Assembly: GCF_031845305.1 (NCBI RefSeq)
Contig: NZ_JAVREH010000013.1
Coordinates: 1 to 64,000 of the forward strand
Source of the DNA: Jatrophihabitans_A lederbergiae
GTDB lineage: Bacteria > Actinomycetota > Actinomycetes > Mycobacteriales > Jatrophihabitantaceae
Direction: 5' to 3'
Length of the DNA stretch: 64,000 bases
Made by a program: the position numbers and the translations under genes. The notes beneath the pieces were generated by a model that was given only the letters and a program-made list of their open reading frames with translations, searched no databases and had not been told where the DNA came from. Shown here piece after piece: positions 25,426 through 34,172 of this stretch (its first letter is position 1; each line of letters opens with the position of its first letter).

Positions 25426-26856
25426 TCATTCGGAGACCTGTGCATGTCGAAGGGCCGCGATCGCCGCAGTCTTCGACCGCAGATAAAAGAGGTAGTAGGC
25501 GAGGCCGACCAGATAGATGATGACCACGATGACGAGGTCCCGTCGGGTCTGCTGGCTCAGGGCCAGCGCTGCCCCGACGATGGCCAACAGCGGGGGAAGC
25601 GGGAACAGGGGCAGTCGAAACGTCCGTGCCGAGGTCTTGTCCCGTAGCCGGCTGACGATCGCGGTGACACCGACGAAAATGTAGATCGAGATGGTCAGTA
25701 CCGATACGAACGTGACAACCGCCACGATGTTGGACAGGAAGCACAGGATGGTGGCGCAGAACCCGACAGCGAGCGTAGCCACCCAAGGTGCGTCCGTGGC
25801 TGGCAGCAACTTGTGCAGCGCCTTGCTGACCGGCACCGGCCAGATTCCGTCCCTGCCACTGGCCCACAGCACCCTCGCCATCTGCAAGGTGATCGCCAGG
25901 CAGGCGTTGAAGAACGCGATCACCGCGCCGATCGTGAGGACGGTCGCCGCGGAGTGCCCCCATCGCTGCTCGACGACGTAGGTCAGCGGCGTGCTGGATC
26001 CGAGGAACTTGGTGAGGTCCGGCGTGCCGAACGCAGCTCCCAGGAAGGCGGCGAGTTCCAGAACCACGCCGATGAGGCAGGAGTACAGCACCGCCTTTCC
26101 GACGTTACGGGTGGATCCTTTCGTTTCCTCCGAGAAAGAAATGGCCGCGTCGTAGCCGTTGACCGACTGCAAGGCGACGGCTACCGCGGCGATGACAGCC
26201 CCCGTGCTGAAGGAGACCAGACGACCGTCGACAAGACCTTGTGGGTGCACGAACGTCGACACACTCTGGACCGGGTGAGAGAACCCGGCGATGGCGATCA
26301 CCGCGATGACCACCATCTCAAGGAGGAGGAACAGCGCGGTCATCAACGCGTTGACGTGAATCTTCAGCATCGCCAGTCCGGTGACGACCACCATCGCTAC
26401 CGCGGAAGTCAGGTTCACCGGAATCGACGAGTTGAGCGAGTTGAGGTACGTCCCCACTCCGAGAGCGATGCTCGCCGGCAGGAAGATGGCCTGGACCACG
26501 TAGCTCAGCAACGTGAGGAACGAGGCCCAGGTGCCCAGGACGCGCGCCACGATGCTGTAAATCCCGCCGGCGATGGGGAACAGCGCGCCCAGCTCTGCCA
26601 TGCACAGCGCGACCATGACAGCCAGACCGGCTCCCGCGAGATAGGCCATCACCGAGCCCGTTCCGGCCAAGGCGACGACCGCAATCCCCACAATCAGCAG
26701 CGAGCCCGCGGGCGTGATGTCGGACAGCGTCAGGATGACCGAGCCCATTGTCGTGAGTCCACGCTCGAGCCGGGGCGCGTAACCGAGCTGTCGCAGACGA
26801 ACGTCGCCGTCGTCGACCGGTCCCGTCGTCACGTCGTCGGTCTTCGCGTTCGCCAT
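25426..26856 (-). CDS. APC-superfamily amino acid/amine permease
   Basis: A 476-residue transporter with about 12 membrane helices, beginning around residue 32. The first helix carries the broken-helix motif of APC proteins (LSDITPAGSLLIVGIAVVALAGTGSV), and VNGYDAAISFSEETKGSTRNVGKAV is the conserved loop. It would import amino acids, amines or polyamides by proton symport. The start ATG has GGAGGAG eight bases upstream; the frame is open 86 codons further but there is no similarity. It heads the operon with the small protein and amidase, so a nitrogenous amide is a reasonable guess for the substrate. Confidence 0.92.
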   Translation of the reverse strand: MANAKTDDVTTGPVDDGDVRLRQLGYAPRLERGLTTMGSVILTLSDITPAGSLLIVGIAVVALAGTGSVMAYLAGAGLAVMVALCMAELGALFPIAGGIYSIVARVLGTWASFLTLLSYVVQAIFLPASIALGVGTYLNSLNSSIPVNLTSAVAMVVVTGLAMLKIHVNALMTALFLLLEMVVIAVIAIAGFSHPVQSVSTFVHPQGLVDGRLVSFSTGAVIAAVAVALQSVNGYDAAISFSEETKGSTRNVGKAVLYSCLIGVVLELAAFLGAAFGTPDLTKFLGSSTPLTYVVEQRWGHSAATVLTIGAVIAFFNACLAITLQMARVLWASGRDGIWPVPVSKALHKLLPATDAPWVATLAVGFCATILCFLSNIVAVVTFVSVLTISIYIFVGVTAIVSRLRDKTSARTFRLPLFPLPPLLAIVGAALALSQQTRRDLVIVVIIYLVGLAYYLFYLRSKTAAIAALRHAQVSE

Positions 26857-27169
26857 GCGAATCGCTCCTCCAGGTTGGCTGTTGCATCGAGCCGCCGGGC
26901 TTCCGCCACAGCTTAGGAAATGCCCGTCGTCCCTCGAGTTGTGGGCGCGAACAGCGATTCGCCACCGAGTTCGTACGCCTGCACGATGACAGGTTCCGAC
27001 GCGAGGAAGCATGGTCGTCAGCGCGAAACGCTCGAGAGGAAAGTCCCGCACCGCTGTCGCGGAGACGTCCACCTCGCGGATCGCTATCAGCTCACAGTGC
27101 AGCCAGATGATCATGCCGCTATGGTCCGTTCATCGGGTGTGGGCTGCGAGTGTGGCGTGGAGGGTATGC
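26857..27169. other. Divergent intergenic region, APC permease / EAL protein
   Basis: It holds the permease ribosome-binding site at its left end and that of the EAL gene (GGAGGG) at its right end. The promoters of both genes must lie here, but I see no clear -35/-10 pair or palindrome. Open frames cross it in several phases without recognisable protein similarity. Confidence 0.5.
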
Positions 27170-28423
27170 GTGAACAGCGACGAGCAGCGACGTCAAGCCC
27201 GGTCGGCGCGGCACTATCTGTTCGACGGGCCGCTGACCAGGCGGTTGCAGATCACCATCGCGCTGGCCGCGCGCGCGTTGGAGTTTCCTACCGCGATGGT
27301 CAATATCCTCGACGAGGACTTCGCGCACACCATCAGCCTGGTCGGTGCCGGCGACCTCGCCGCATCCCCCCGGGAAGGGGCTATGTGTGACACGACGGTC
27401 CGCTCGGGTCGACCGCTCATCGTCGCCGACGCCGCCGCCGATGCCAGGTTCGCCGACGTGCCAGCGGTCGCGGCCGGTGCCCTGGGCAGTTACGTGGGGG
27501 TGCCACTGACCGGCCGCGAAAGCCTGGTCGTGGGAACGATCTGCGTGATCGACGTGCGCAGCCACCAGGTCGACGAAGGTCAGGTCCAGCGGTTGGTCGA
27601 GTTCGGCAAGGTCGTGGAGGACCAGTTGGACCTCATGCGACGCCTGCGGGAGCACCGCACTGCCGGCACAGTCGCCGCCGCCGAGCTCGCCACGGCTATC
27701 AGGACGGGACAGATCGTGCCGTGGTATCAGCCCATCATCGAGTTGGGCACCGGCGCGATAGTGGGGTTCGAGGCGTTGGCCCGCTGGCAGCATCCGTCCG
27801 GGCAGTTGGAGGAGCCCGGTGTGTTCGTGCCTCTGGCTGAAGACAGCGACCTGATCATCGATCTCGACCTGATGGTGATGCGTCAGGCCCTCACCGACCT
27901 CAACCAATGGCAAAGACACCAACCAGGCACGCGGATGAGCGTCAACCTGTCCGCGCGCCACTTCGGCCGTTCAGAGGGTCTTCCTCAGATCCACTCGGTG
28001 GCCCTCGATGCCGGCGTGGCACCCGAGCAGATCGACCTCGAACTGACCGAGACGATCCCGCTGATCACCGACACGACCTCGAACTCCAGCGTCACCCGCC
28101 TGCGCGAACAAGGCTTTCGGGTGTGGCTGGACGACTTCGGCACCGGCTGGTCATCGCTGGAACACCTCATCCGGTTGCCGGTGGACGGCATCAAGATCGA
28201 CCGCGTGGTCGCTCTGGCGCTAGGCACCCACATCGGAAACGCCGTCACCCGCGCGGTCACCGGGCTGGCCAGCGAGATGGGCTTGATAACCACCATCGAG
28301 GGCGTCGAAACCCACCGGCACGCCACCATCGCGCACCAGCTGGGATGTGACTACGCCCAGGGGTACCTCTGGTCGCGGCCCTTGCCCGCCGCTGCCGTGG
28401 ACGCCGCCATGGCATCAGCATGA
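27170..28423 (+). CDS. GAF-EAL protein, probable c-di-GMP phosphodiesterase
   Basis: A 417-residue cytoplasmic protein with an N-terminal GAF sensor domain (about residues 10-155) and a C-terminal EAL domain (about 175-415). EAL enzymes cleave cyclic di-GMP to pGpG. Catalytic and metal-binding residues appear complete: GFEALARW, SVNLSARHF, LELTET, LDDFGTGWSSL (Trp replacing the usual Tyr), IKID and EGVE. The GTG start has GGAGGG five bases upstream. A GAF-GGDEF cyclase gene follows 121 bases downstream on the same strand, giving opposing activities. The GAF ligand is unknown. Confidence 0.92.
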   Translation: MNSDEQRRQARSARHYLFDGPLTRRLQITIALAARALEFPTAMVNILDEDFAHTISLVGAGDLAASPREGAMCDTTVRSGRPLIVADAAADARFADVPAVAAGALGSYVGVPLTGRESLVVGTICVIDVRSHQVDEGQVQRLVEFGKVVEDQLDLMRRLREHRTAGTVAAAELATAIRTGQIVPWYQPIIELGTGAIVGFEALARWQHPSGQLEEPGVFVPLAEDSDLIIDLDLMVMRQALTDLNQWQRHQPGTRMSVNLSARHFGRSEGLPQIHSVALDAGVAPEQIDLELTETIPLITDTTSNSSVTRLREQGFRVWLDDFGTGWSSLEHLIRLPVDGIKIDRVVALALGTHIGNAVTRAVTGLASEMGLITTIEGVETHRHATIAHQLGCDYAQGYLWSRPLPAAAVDAAMASA

Positions 28424-28544
28424 CCGGTACAACAGCGAACACGCGGTTCAGGAACCGTCCCCTCCGGCCGATGGGATAGTGCATGGCCGGTAATCGGCGA
28501 CCGCCGAGAGAGTTACCTCGGCCGCGTGAGAACGGGGGCGAGGG

Positions 28545-30251
28545 GTGGCAGCTCAGGTGCCCGCGGCGTATCGCGGTGCCGGCATGCCTCCTTCCGCGGG
28601 AGACTGGCTCGCCCGGGTCTGCCGGGCAGTGGTGGAGATCGACGACGAACAGCAGGTGTTACGGCTCGTTGCCGAGGCCATCTGCGGGGTGTCCGGGTGG
28701 GGCGCTTGCGTGGTTGCCATCCCCGACGCTGAAGGGCTGCTGCACGCGAGGGCGACCGCGGGGGTCAGCGCGGCGGCGGACAAGCAGCTACGGAACCGGC
28801 CCGTTGCCCGCGAGATCTACCGGCGGTTATGGGAAGCCGGCACTCCCGCCGGTCCTGCGCGGGTAGTGCCTGTCGATCACCCGTTGTTTCGGGAGCCCGC
28901 TGTGCTGGGATGTCTGGTGAACGCCCACGAACCCGACTCCATCACCACAGCTGCGACGGACCGCGGCCGGCGGCCGTTGGTGCTGATACCGCTGCAGGAT
29001 GCCGACAGGGAACTGGTGGGCTTCATCAATGTCGACGTGCCACCCGCGGACGCGGGCATCGGCGGTCAGCTGGCCTCGCACTGGTCGGTCCTGGCCGACC
29101 TGGCGGTGGCCGCTATGGCGCTGGCCGCCGCGCGGGCGACGGCACGCTCACAGGGCTATCTGACCGAGGGCCTGCTGCACGCGACCGCCGGGGTGCGCAG
29201 CAGCCTGCAACTGGACGAGGTACTCGCCGACATCGCCGCGGCAATGACCGCGACCGGCGGATTCCACCGGGTGGGAATCAACCTGCTCGATGAGGCCGGG
29301 ATCCTGCATACCCAGGCCACGGCTGGTATGCCCGAGGCCGACGCCGCCCGGCTGCGGGCCACGCCCACCTCCATATCGGCGATGGGCCCGCTGATGCGTC
29401 CGCAGATGCGCGTCAGCCGCTCCTACGTCTTCGACCACCGCTACTTCGACTGCCCACCTGAGCTGCTCGCGCTGCTGAGCGTCCCCGATCACGGCCCCTC
29501 CGACGCGGACGCCCCCCAGGACGCCGCCGATCGATGGCACCCGCTGGACTCCATGACCGTTCCGCTGTACGACCAACGTGGCGCCTTGATCGGCATCATC
29601 TCCGCCGACGAGCCGTGGGACGGCAAATTCCCCGACCTGGCCCACATCCAGGCGCTGGAGTTCTTCGCTGATCAGGCGGCGGTCGCGATCGGGCAAGCAC
29701 GCCAGCACGAGCAGCTAGCCGCACAGGCTCGGACCGATCCGCTGACCGGAGTCGCCAACCGGCAGGTGCTGCTGGAGGCGCTGCGCCGTACGCTCACCGA
29801 CGTCGGCCGGGCTGGAACCCCCTGCGCGGTGTTGTTCTGCGACCTGGACCACTTCAAGATCGTCAATGATCGCTATGGCCATCCGGTCGGAGATCAGGCG
29901 CTGCAGGCGGTCGCGAACGCGTTGGCCGGTCGCGTGCGCGCACGGGACCTGCTCGCCCGTTACGGCGGAGAGGAATTCGTCATCCTGGCCCCTGACACCG
30001 ATGCCGAAGCGGCGTGTGCGCTGGCTGAACAGCTCCGCAGCCGCGCCGCCGCGCTTGGTGAGCCGGAGCTGCCCCCCGGACTCACCGTGCACATCTCCAT
30101 CGGCGTCGCCATCAGCGCCCCGTCGCGGCCGATGGTGGCCGCCGATTCACTCCAGCAGGCCATCGACGAGCTGCTGATCACGGCCGACCAGGCGATGTAT
30201 GAGGCCAAACGCCACGGCCGCGACCAGGTCCGCCTCGCCGGGCAGCTCTGA
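28545..30251 (+). CDS. GAF-GAF-GGDEF diguanylate cyclase
   Basis: A 568-residue soluble protein: a first GAF domain (about 25-190), a second GAF domain (about 215-385) and a C-terminal GGDEF domain (about 395-560). The active-site loop reads RYGGEEFVILAP, consistent with a catalytically competent cyclase making cyclic di-GMP from GTP. Metal- and substrate-binding elements (TDPLTGVANR, FCDLDHFKIVND) are intact. No RxxD inhibitory site stands five residues before GGEEF (sequence VRARDLLARYGGEEF has RARD, so a partial I-site is possible). The GTG start follows a GA-rich stretch; internal GTG and ATG starts are possible. It probably works with the adjacent EAL protein. Confidence 0.92.
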   Translation: MAAQVPAAYRGAGMPPSAGDWLARVCRAVVEIDDEQQVLRLVAEAICGVSGWGACVVAIPDAEGLLHARATAGVSAAADKQLRNRPVAREIYRRLWEAGTPAGPARVVPVDHPLFREPAVLGCLVNAHEPDSITTAATDRGRRPLVLIPLQDADRELVGFINVDVPPADAGIGGQLASHWSVLADLAVAAMALAAARATARSQGYLTEGLLHATAGVRSSLQLDEVLADIAAAMTATGGFHRVGINLLDEAGILHTQATAGMPEADAARLRATPTSISAMGPLMRPQMRVSRSYVFDHRYFDCPPELLALLSVPDHGPSDADAPQDAADRWHPLDSMTVPLYDQRGALIGIISADEPWDGKFPDLAHIQALEFFADQAAVAIGQARQHEQLAAQARTDPLTGVANRQVLLEALRRTLTDVGRAGTPCAVLFCDLDHFKIVNDRYGHPVGDQALQAVANALAGRVRARDLLARYGGEEFVILAPDTDAEAACALAEQLRSRAAALGEPELPPGLTVHISIGVAISAPSRPMVAADSLQQAIDELLITADQAMYEAKRHGRDQVRLAGQL

Positions 30252-30419
30252 GTTCCGTCCCCGTCTTGCCTTCCTGAAAGCCGGAATGCTCGGCGAGGAC
30301 GGTTCCCCGTCGTGCTGGTCGCACGCACCGGCAACCTGCGGCTATGCAGTGCGCACAGCACACGGACCGGGGTTGCTCATACGTTGCCGACGATCGTTTC
30401 AACGCCAAGAGGAGATGTG

Positions 30420-32465
30420 ATGGCCCGATACCGAGTGTCGATGGATATCGGTGGCACGTTCACCGACGTGGTCACCTACGACGATGACTCCGGAGTGTTC
30501 GCAGCCACCAAGGCGTCCACGACGCCGGGCAATCTCAGCGAAGGCGTGCTGACGGGTCTCGGCTCGGTCGTCGAGCAACCGTCTGACATCGACTTTCTGG
30601 TCCATGGGACGACCCAGGGTCTGAACGCGTTCCTCGAGCGCCGCGGCGTCCCCGTGCTGTTGCTCGCCACCGCCGGAGTCGAGGACAGTTACCACATCGC
30701 ACGAGGCCCACGGACGCGCCTGTATGACCTTCATTACCGCAAGCCGACCCCACTCGTACCTCGCCGCGACGTCCTGGGCATCGGCGGACGCATCGCCGCT
30801 GACGGCAGCGAGCTCCAGCCGCTTGATGAGCAGGCGGTCCGCGACGCCGCCCGTACCGCACGCGAACGCGGACACGGCGCGATCGCCGTCGGGTTCCTGT
30901 TCAGCTACAAGAACCCCTCGCACGAACTCCGCGCCCGTGAGATCCTGCTCGAGGAACTCGGCGAGGACTTCACCGTGTCGGCATCGCACGAAGCGGCGAA
31001 GGAATGGCGCGAATACGAGCGCACCTCCTCGGCCGTGGTCGAGAGCTACACCGGTCCGATCGTGCGCCGCTACCTCATCGACCTCGAGCATCGACTCGCC
31101 GACCGCGGGATGTCGGTGCCGTTGCACGTCATGCAATCCTCAGGCGGCATCCTCACCGCCGAGTCTGCGCGGCAACGCCCCCTGCAAACCTTGCTCTCGG
31201 GCCCGGTCGGTGGCGCCATCGCCTGTGCCGAGCTCTCCCGACAGACCGGCAGACACAACCTGATCGGAATCGACATGGGTGGCACGTCCTTCGACGTCTC
31301 GCTGATCGTCGACGGCGAGCCTGATGTGTCGGCTGAGGCTCAGCTCGAGGGCCTGCCGATGCTGATGAGCGTCGTCAACATCCACACGGTGGGTGCCGGT
31401 GGCGGCTCCGTCGCATGGGCCGAAGCCGGCGGCCTCCGCGTCGGGCCCCGTTCGGCCGGCGCCCGGCCCGGTCCGGCCTGCTACGGGCGCGGGGGCACCG
31501 AACCGACCGTGACCGATGCGAACCTGGTGCTCGGCCGCGTCGACCCGAACGGCTTCGCCGGTGGCCAGCTGACCCTGGACACCGGGCTTGCCACCACCGC
31601 TGTGGCCGACCTTGCTGAGCAGTTCGCCCTGGAACCGGTCGCGATGGCCGAGGGTATCTGCGACGTGGCGAACTCGAAGATGGCGCAGGCCATCCGGACG
31701 ATCACGGTGTCTCGTGGCATCGAACCGCGGGATTCGGCCCTGGTCGCCTTCGGCGGGGCCGGTCCTATGCACGCGGTCTTTCTGGCGCGTGAGCTGGGCA
31801 TCACCGAGACGATCGTGCCGCGCTTCCCGGGCGCCTTCTCGGCATGGGGGATGTTGCAGACCCGCATCCGGCAGGACTACAGCGAGCCGTACTTCTTCCT
31901 GGACCAGGACCTGGACGGCGCGGACATGGCCGCTGTACTGGCCCGCATGGAACAGTCCGGACTTACTGCCCTGTCCCACGAGGGCGTGCACTCCGATCGG
32001 CGCTCGGCCACCCACGCGGTCGACATCCGCTACGCCGCCCAGGAATACACCCTCACCGTGCCACTGCTCGATGCGAGCGAGGCCGCCACGCCCGGTTTCG
32101 TCAAGACGGTGGCGCAACGCTTTGCCCAACTGCACGAGTCCCGCTACGGACACGCCAATCTGGGCGCACCGATCGAGTTCGTCACGCTGCGGACGACAGC
32201 CTTCGGCGACCTCGGACAGCCGGCGGCACAGAAGTGGCCACCGGCCATGTCACAGGAATTCCCGCACGAAATCCGCGAGGTCATCTTCGAGGGCCAGCCG
32301 CACGACGCGATCGTGGTGCGCCGCGATGACCTGTTGGTCGGGCACACCTTCGACGGTCCGGCGGTCGTGGTCGAGGACACCGCAACCACTGTTGTGCCAC
32401 CGGAGAACTCCGTCAGCGTCGATGACATCGGTTCGCTGATCATCAGAGGGAAGGACCAGAAATGA
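30420..32465 (+). CDS. Hydantoinase/oxoprolinase subunit A (HyuA family), copy 1
   Basis: A 681-residue protein, the normal length for HyuA. It has the N-terminal phosphate-binding motif MDIGGTFTDVVTYD and the second actin-like motif GIDMGGTSFDVSLI, followed by AGGGSVAW and the PGPACYGRGGTEPTVTDA region. This family uses ATP to open lactam or hydantoin rings together with subunit B (hydantoinase, 5-oxoprolinase, and the related acetone carboxylase). GGAG lies five bases before the ATG. It shares ATGA with the HyuB gene. The pair converges on a PucR-type regulator gene. The exact ring substrate is not evident. Confidence 0.92.
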   Translation: MARYRVSMDIGGTFTDVVTYDDDSGVFAATKASTTPGNLSEGVLTGLGSVVEQPSDIDFLVHGTTQGLNAFLERRGVPVLLLATAGVEDSYHIARGPRTRLYDLHYRKPTPLVPRRDVLGIGGRIAADGSELQPLDEQAVRDAARTARERGHGAIAVGFLFSYKNPSHELRAREILLEELGEDFTVSASHEAAKEWREYERTSSAVVESYTGPIVRRYLIDLEHRLADRGMSVPLHVMQSSGGILTAESARQRPLQTLLSGPVGGAIACAELSRQTGRHNLIGIDMGGTSFDVSLIVDGEPDVSAEAQLEGLPMLMSVVNIHTVGAGGGSVAWAEAGGLRVGPRSAGARPGPACYGRGGTEPTVTDANLVLGRVDPNGFAGGQLTLDTGLATTAVADLAEQFALEPVAMAEGICDVANSKMAQAIRTITVSRGIEPRDSALVAFGGAGPMHAVFLARELGITETIVPRFPGAFSAWGMLQTRIRQDYSEPYFFLDQDLDGADMAAVLARMEQSGLTALSHEGVHSDRRSATHAVDIRYAAQEYTLTVPLLDASEAATPGFVKTVAQRFAQLHESRYGHANLGAPIEFVTLRTTAFGDLGQPAAQKWPPAMSQEFPHEIREVIFEGQPHDAIVVRRDDLLVGHTFDGPAVVVEDTATTVVPPENSVSVDDIGSLIIRGKDQK

Positions 32466-34150
32466 CAGGCGCAGTCACAGCGCTGGGCATCGACCCGGTG
32501 ACCGTCGAGATCATCCGCAACGCGCTGAACTCGGCGGCTGAGGACATGAACGCCACGCTCATCCGGTCGGCGTACACGCCGATCATCTACGAGTGCGGGG
32601 ACTGCGTCGTCGCGTTGCTGGACGCCAACCACCAGGTGCTGGGCCAGTCCGCCGGATTGCCGATCTTCCTCGGCAACCTCGAAACCTGCACACTCGCGAC
32701 CGAAGAGCGCTTCGGCCGCGAGGTGTGGCAACCCGGCGATGTCTGGATCCTCAACGACAGCTACCTCGGTGGCACCCATCTCAACGACGTCACCATCTTC
32801 GGGCCGGTATTCGTCGCCGACACGCTCGTCGGATTCACCGCCTCGCGGGCGCACTGGATCGACGTCGGCTCCAAAGACCCCGGCGGCTCCATGGACTCGG
32901 TGACGATCTTCCAGGAGGGGCTGCGTCTCGGCCCGCAGAAGCTGGTGGCAGGTGGCGTCGACGAGCGCGCCGTCATCGACACCATCTCGACCAACGTCCG
33001 CTTTCCCTACCCCACCACCGGCGACATGCATGCCATGATCGCCTGCATCACGATGGGCGAGAAGCGGCTGCAAGAGATTGTCGAGCGGTTCGGGCTGGAA
33101 ACCCTCGAGCAAGCGCGGGACGAGATCTTTCGGCAGACCGAGGTCCTGGAACGCGGCATGATCGCCCAGATCCCGGACGGTGTGTATGCCGCCGAAGGTG
33201 TGCTCGACAATGACGGCATCGATCTGGACACGCCAGTGCCGATCCGGCTCAAGATCACGGTCACGGGTGAGTCGATCGACTTCGACGTGACAGAGTCGGC
33301 CGATCAGACCGTCGGGCCGGTGAACTGCGGGGTCTCGCAAGCCGTATCCGCATTGCGCGTCGGTTACAAGTTGCTCGTCAGCCCAGACCTGCCCGGCAAT
33401 GGCGGATCGTTCCGCTCGATGACCACCAAGGTGCGTGAGGGTTCTGTTCTGGGTGCCCGGTCCCCCGCGGCGTGCCAGTGGTACTTCTCGCACCTCGGGC
33501 TGCTGATCGACATGGTGGCCCGGGCACTGGCCCCGGCGTTGCCCGATCACGTCGCGGGCGCAAGCCACGGCGACTCCATGATCATCCTGACCGCAGGTAG
33601 AGATCCGCGGGTCAACCGTGAATTCGTCAGCCTCGAGGCCACCGTCGGCGGGTGGGGCGCCTGGAACGGCTCGGACGGCGAGAGCGCCCTCATCAACAAC
33701 GTCAACGGCTCACTGAAGGACGTGCCGATCGAGGTGCACGAGACCCGGTACCCATGGCGGATCACCGAGTACCGGATCCGCCCCGATTCGGGGGGGTCCG
33801 GTCGGTGGCGCGGCGGAAACGGTGTGGTGCGACAGTACGAGGCACAGGCCGACGTGTCCGTGTCGCTGTGGTTCGAACGGTCCCGTCAGCCGGCCTGGGG
33901 CCTCTTCGGCGGCGAGGACGCGGTCGGGCCGGAGGTGATCATCAACCCGGGACGCCCGGACGAGCGCCGGATCCTCAAGGTCAATGGCCTGCGGCTCAAG
34001 AAGGGCGACGTGGTGCGCTGCTCAACCGGCGGCGGCGGCGGCTACGGAGACCCGGTGGAACGGGCGGCAGAGGACGTGCGGGCCGACGTGCTGGACCGCA
34101 ACATCACCTCCGAGACCGCGTTGACGCGGTACGGGATAGGCGAGGAGTGA
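32462..34150 (+). CDS. Hydantoinase/oxoprolinase subunit B (HyuB family), copy 1
   Basis: The 562-residue partner of HyuA. Typical HyuB stretches are DPVTVEIIRNALNSAAEDMNATL, the DVWILNDSYLGGTHLNDVTI motif, DSGGSGRWRGGNGVVRQYE and the C-terminal GGGGGYGDPVERA. In characterised relatives the two subunits form a large heteromer. It is translationally coupled to the HyuA gene. The convergent gene downstream is a PucR-type regulator 22 bases away. Compared with the second HyuB in this window the sequences are clearly diverged, so the pairs are not a recent duplication. Confidence 0.92.
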   Translation: MTGAVTALGIDPVTVEIIRNALNSAAEDMNATLIRSAYTPIIYECGDCVVALLDANHQVLGQSAGLPIFLGNLETCTLATEERFGREVWQPGDVWILNDSYLGGTHLNDVTIFGPVFVADTLVGFTASRAHWIDVGSKDPGGSMDSVTIFQEGLRLGPQKLVAGGVDERAVIDTISTNVRFPYPTTGDMHAMIACITMGEKRLQEIVERFGLETLEQARDEIFRQTEVLERGMIAQIPDGVYAAEGVLDNDGIDLDTPVPIRLKITVTGESIDFDVTESADQTVGPVNCGVSQAVSALRVGYKLLVSPDLPGNGGSFRSMTTKVREGSVLGARSPAACQWYFSHLGLLIDMVARALAPALPDHVAGASHGDSMIILTAGRDPRVNREFVSLEATVGGWGAWNGSDGESALINNVNGSLKDVPIEVHETRYPWRITEYRIRPDSGGSGRWRGGNGVVRQYEAQADVSVSLWFERSRQPAWGLFGGEDAVGPEVIINPGRPDERRILKVNGLRLKKGDVVRCSTGGGGGYGDPVERAAEDVRADVLDRNITSETALTRYGIGEE

Positions 34151-34172
34151 GGTCGACGGGCTGACGCGAAGC

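Noticed and set aside
25813..26916. Plus-strand frame opposite the APC permease
   Set aside because: Rich in Asp/Arg/His/Gln and lacking a start signal; the minus strand has a normal 12-helix permease.
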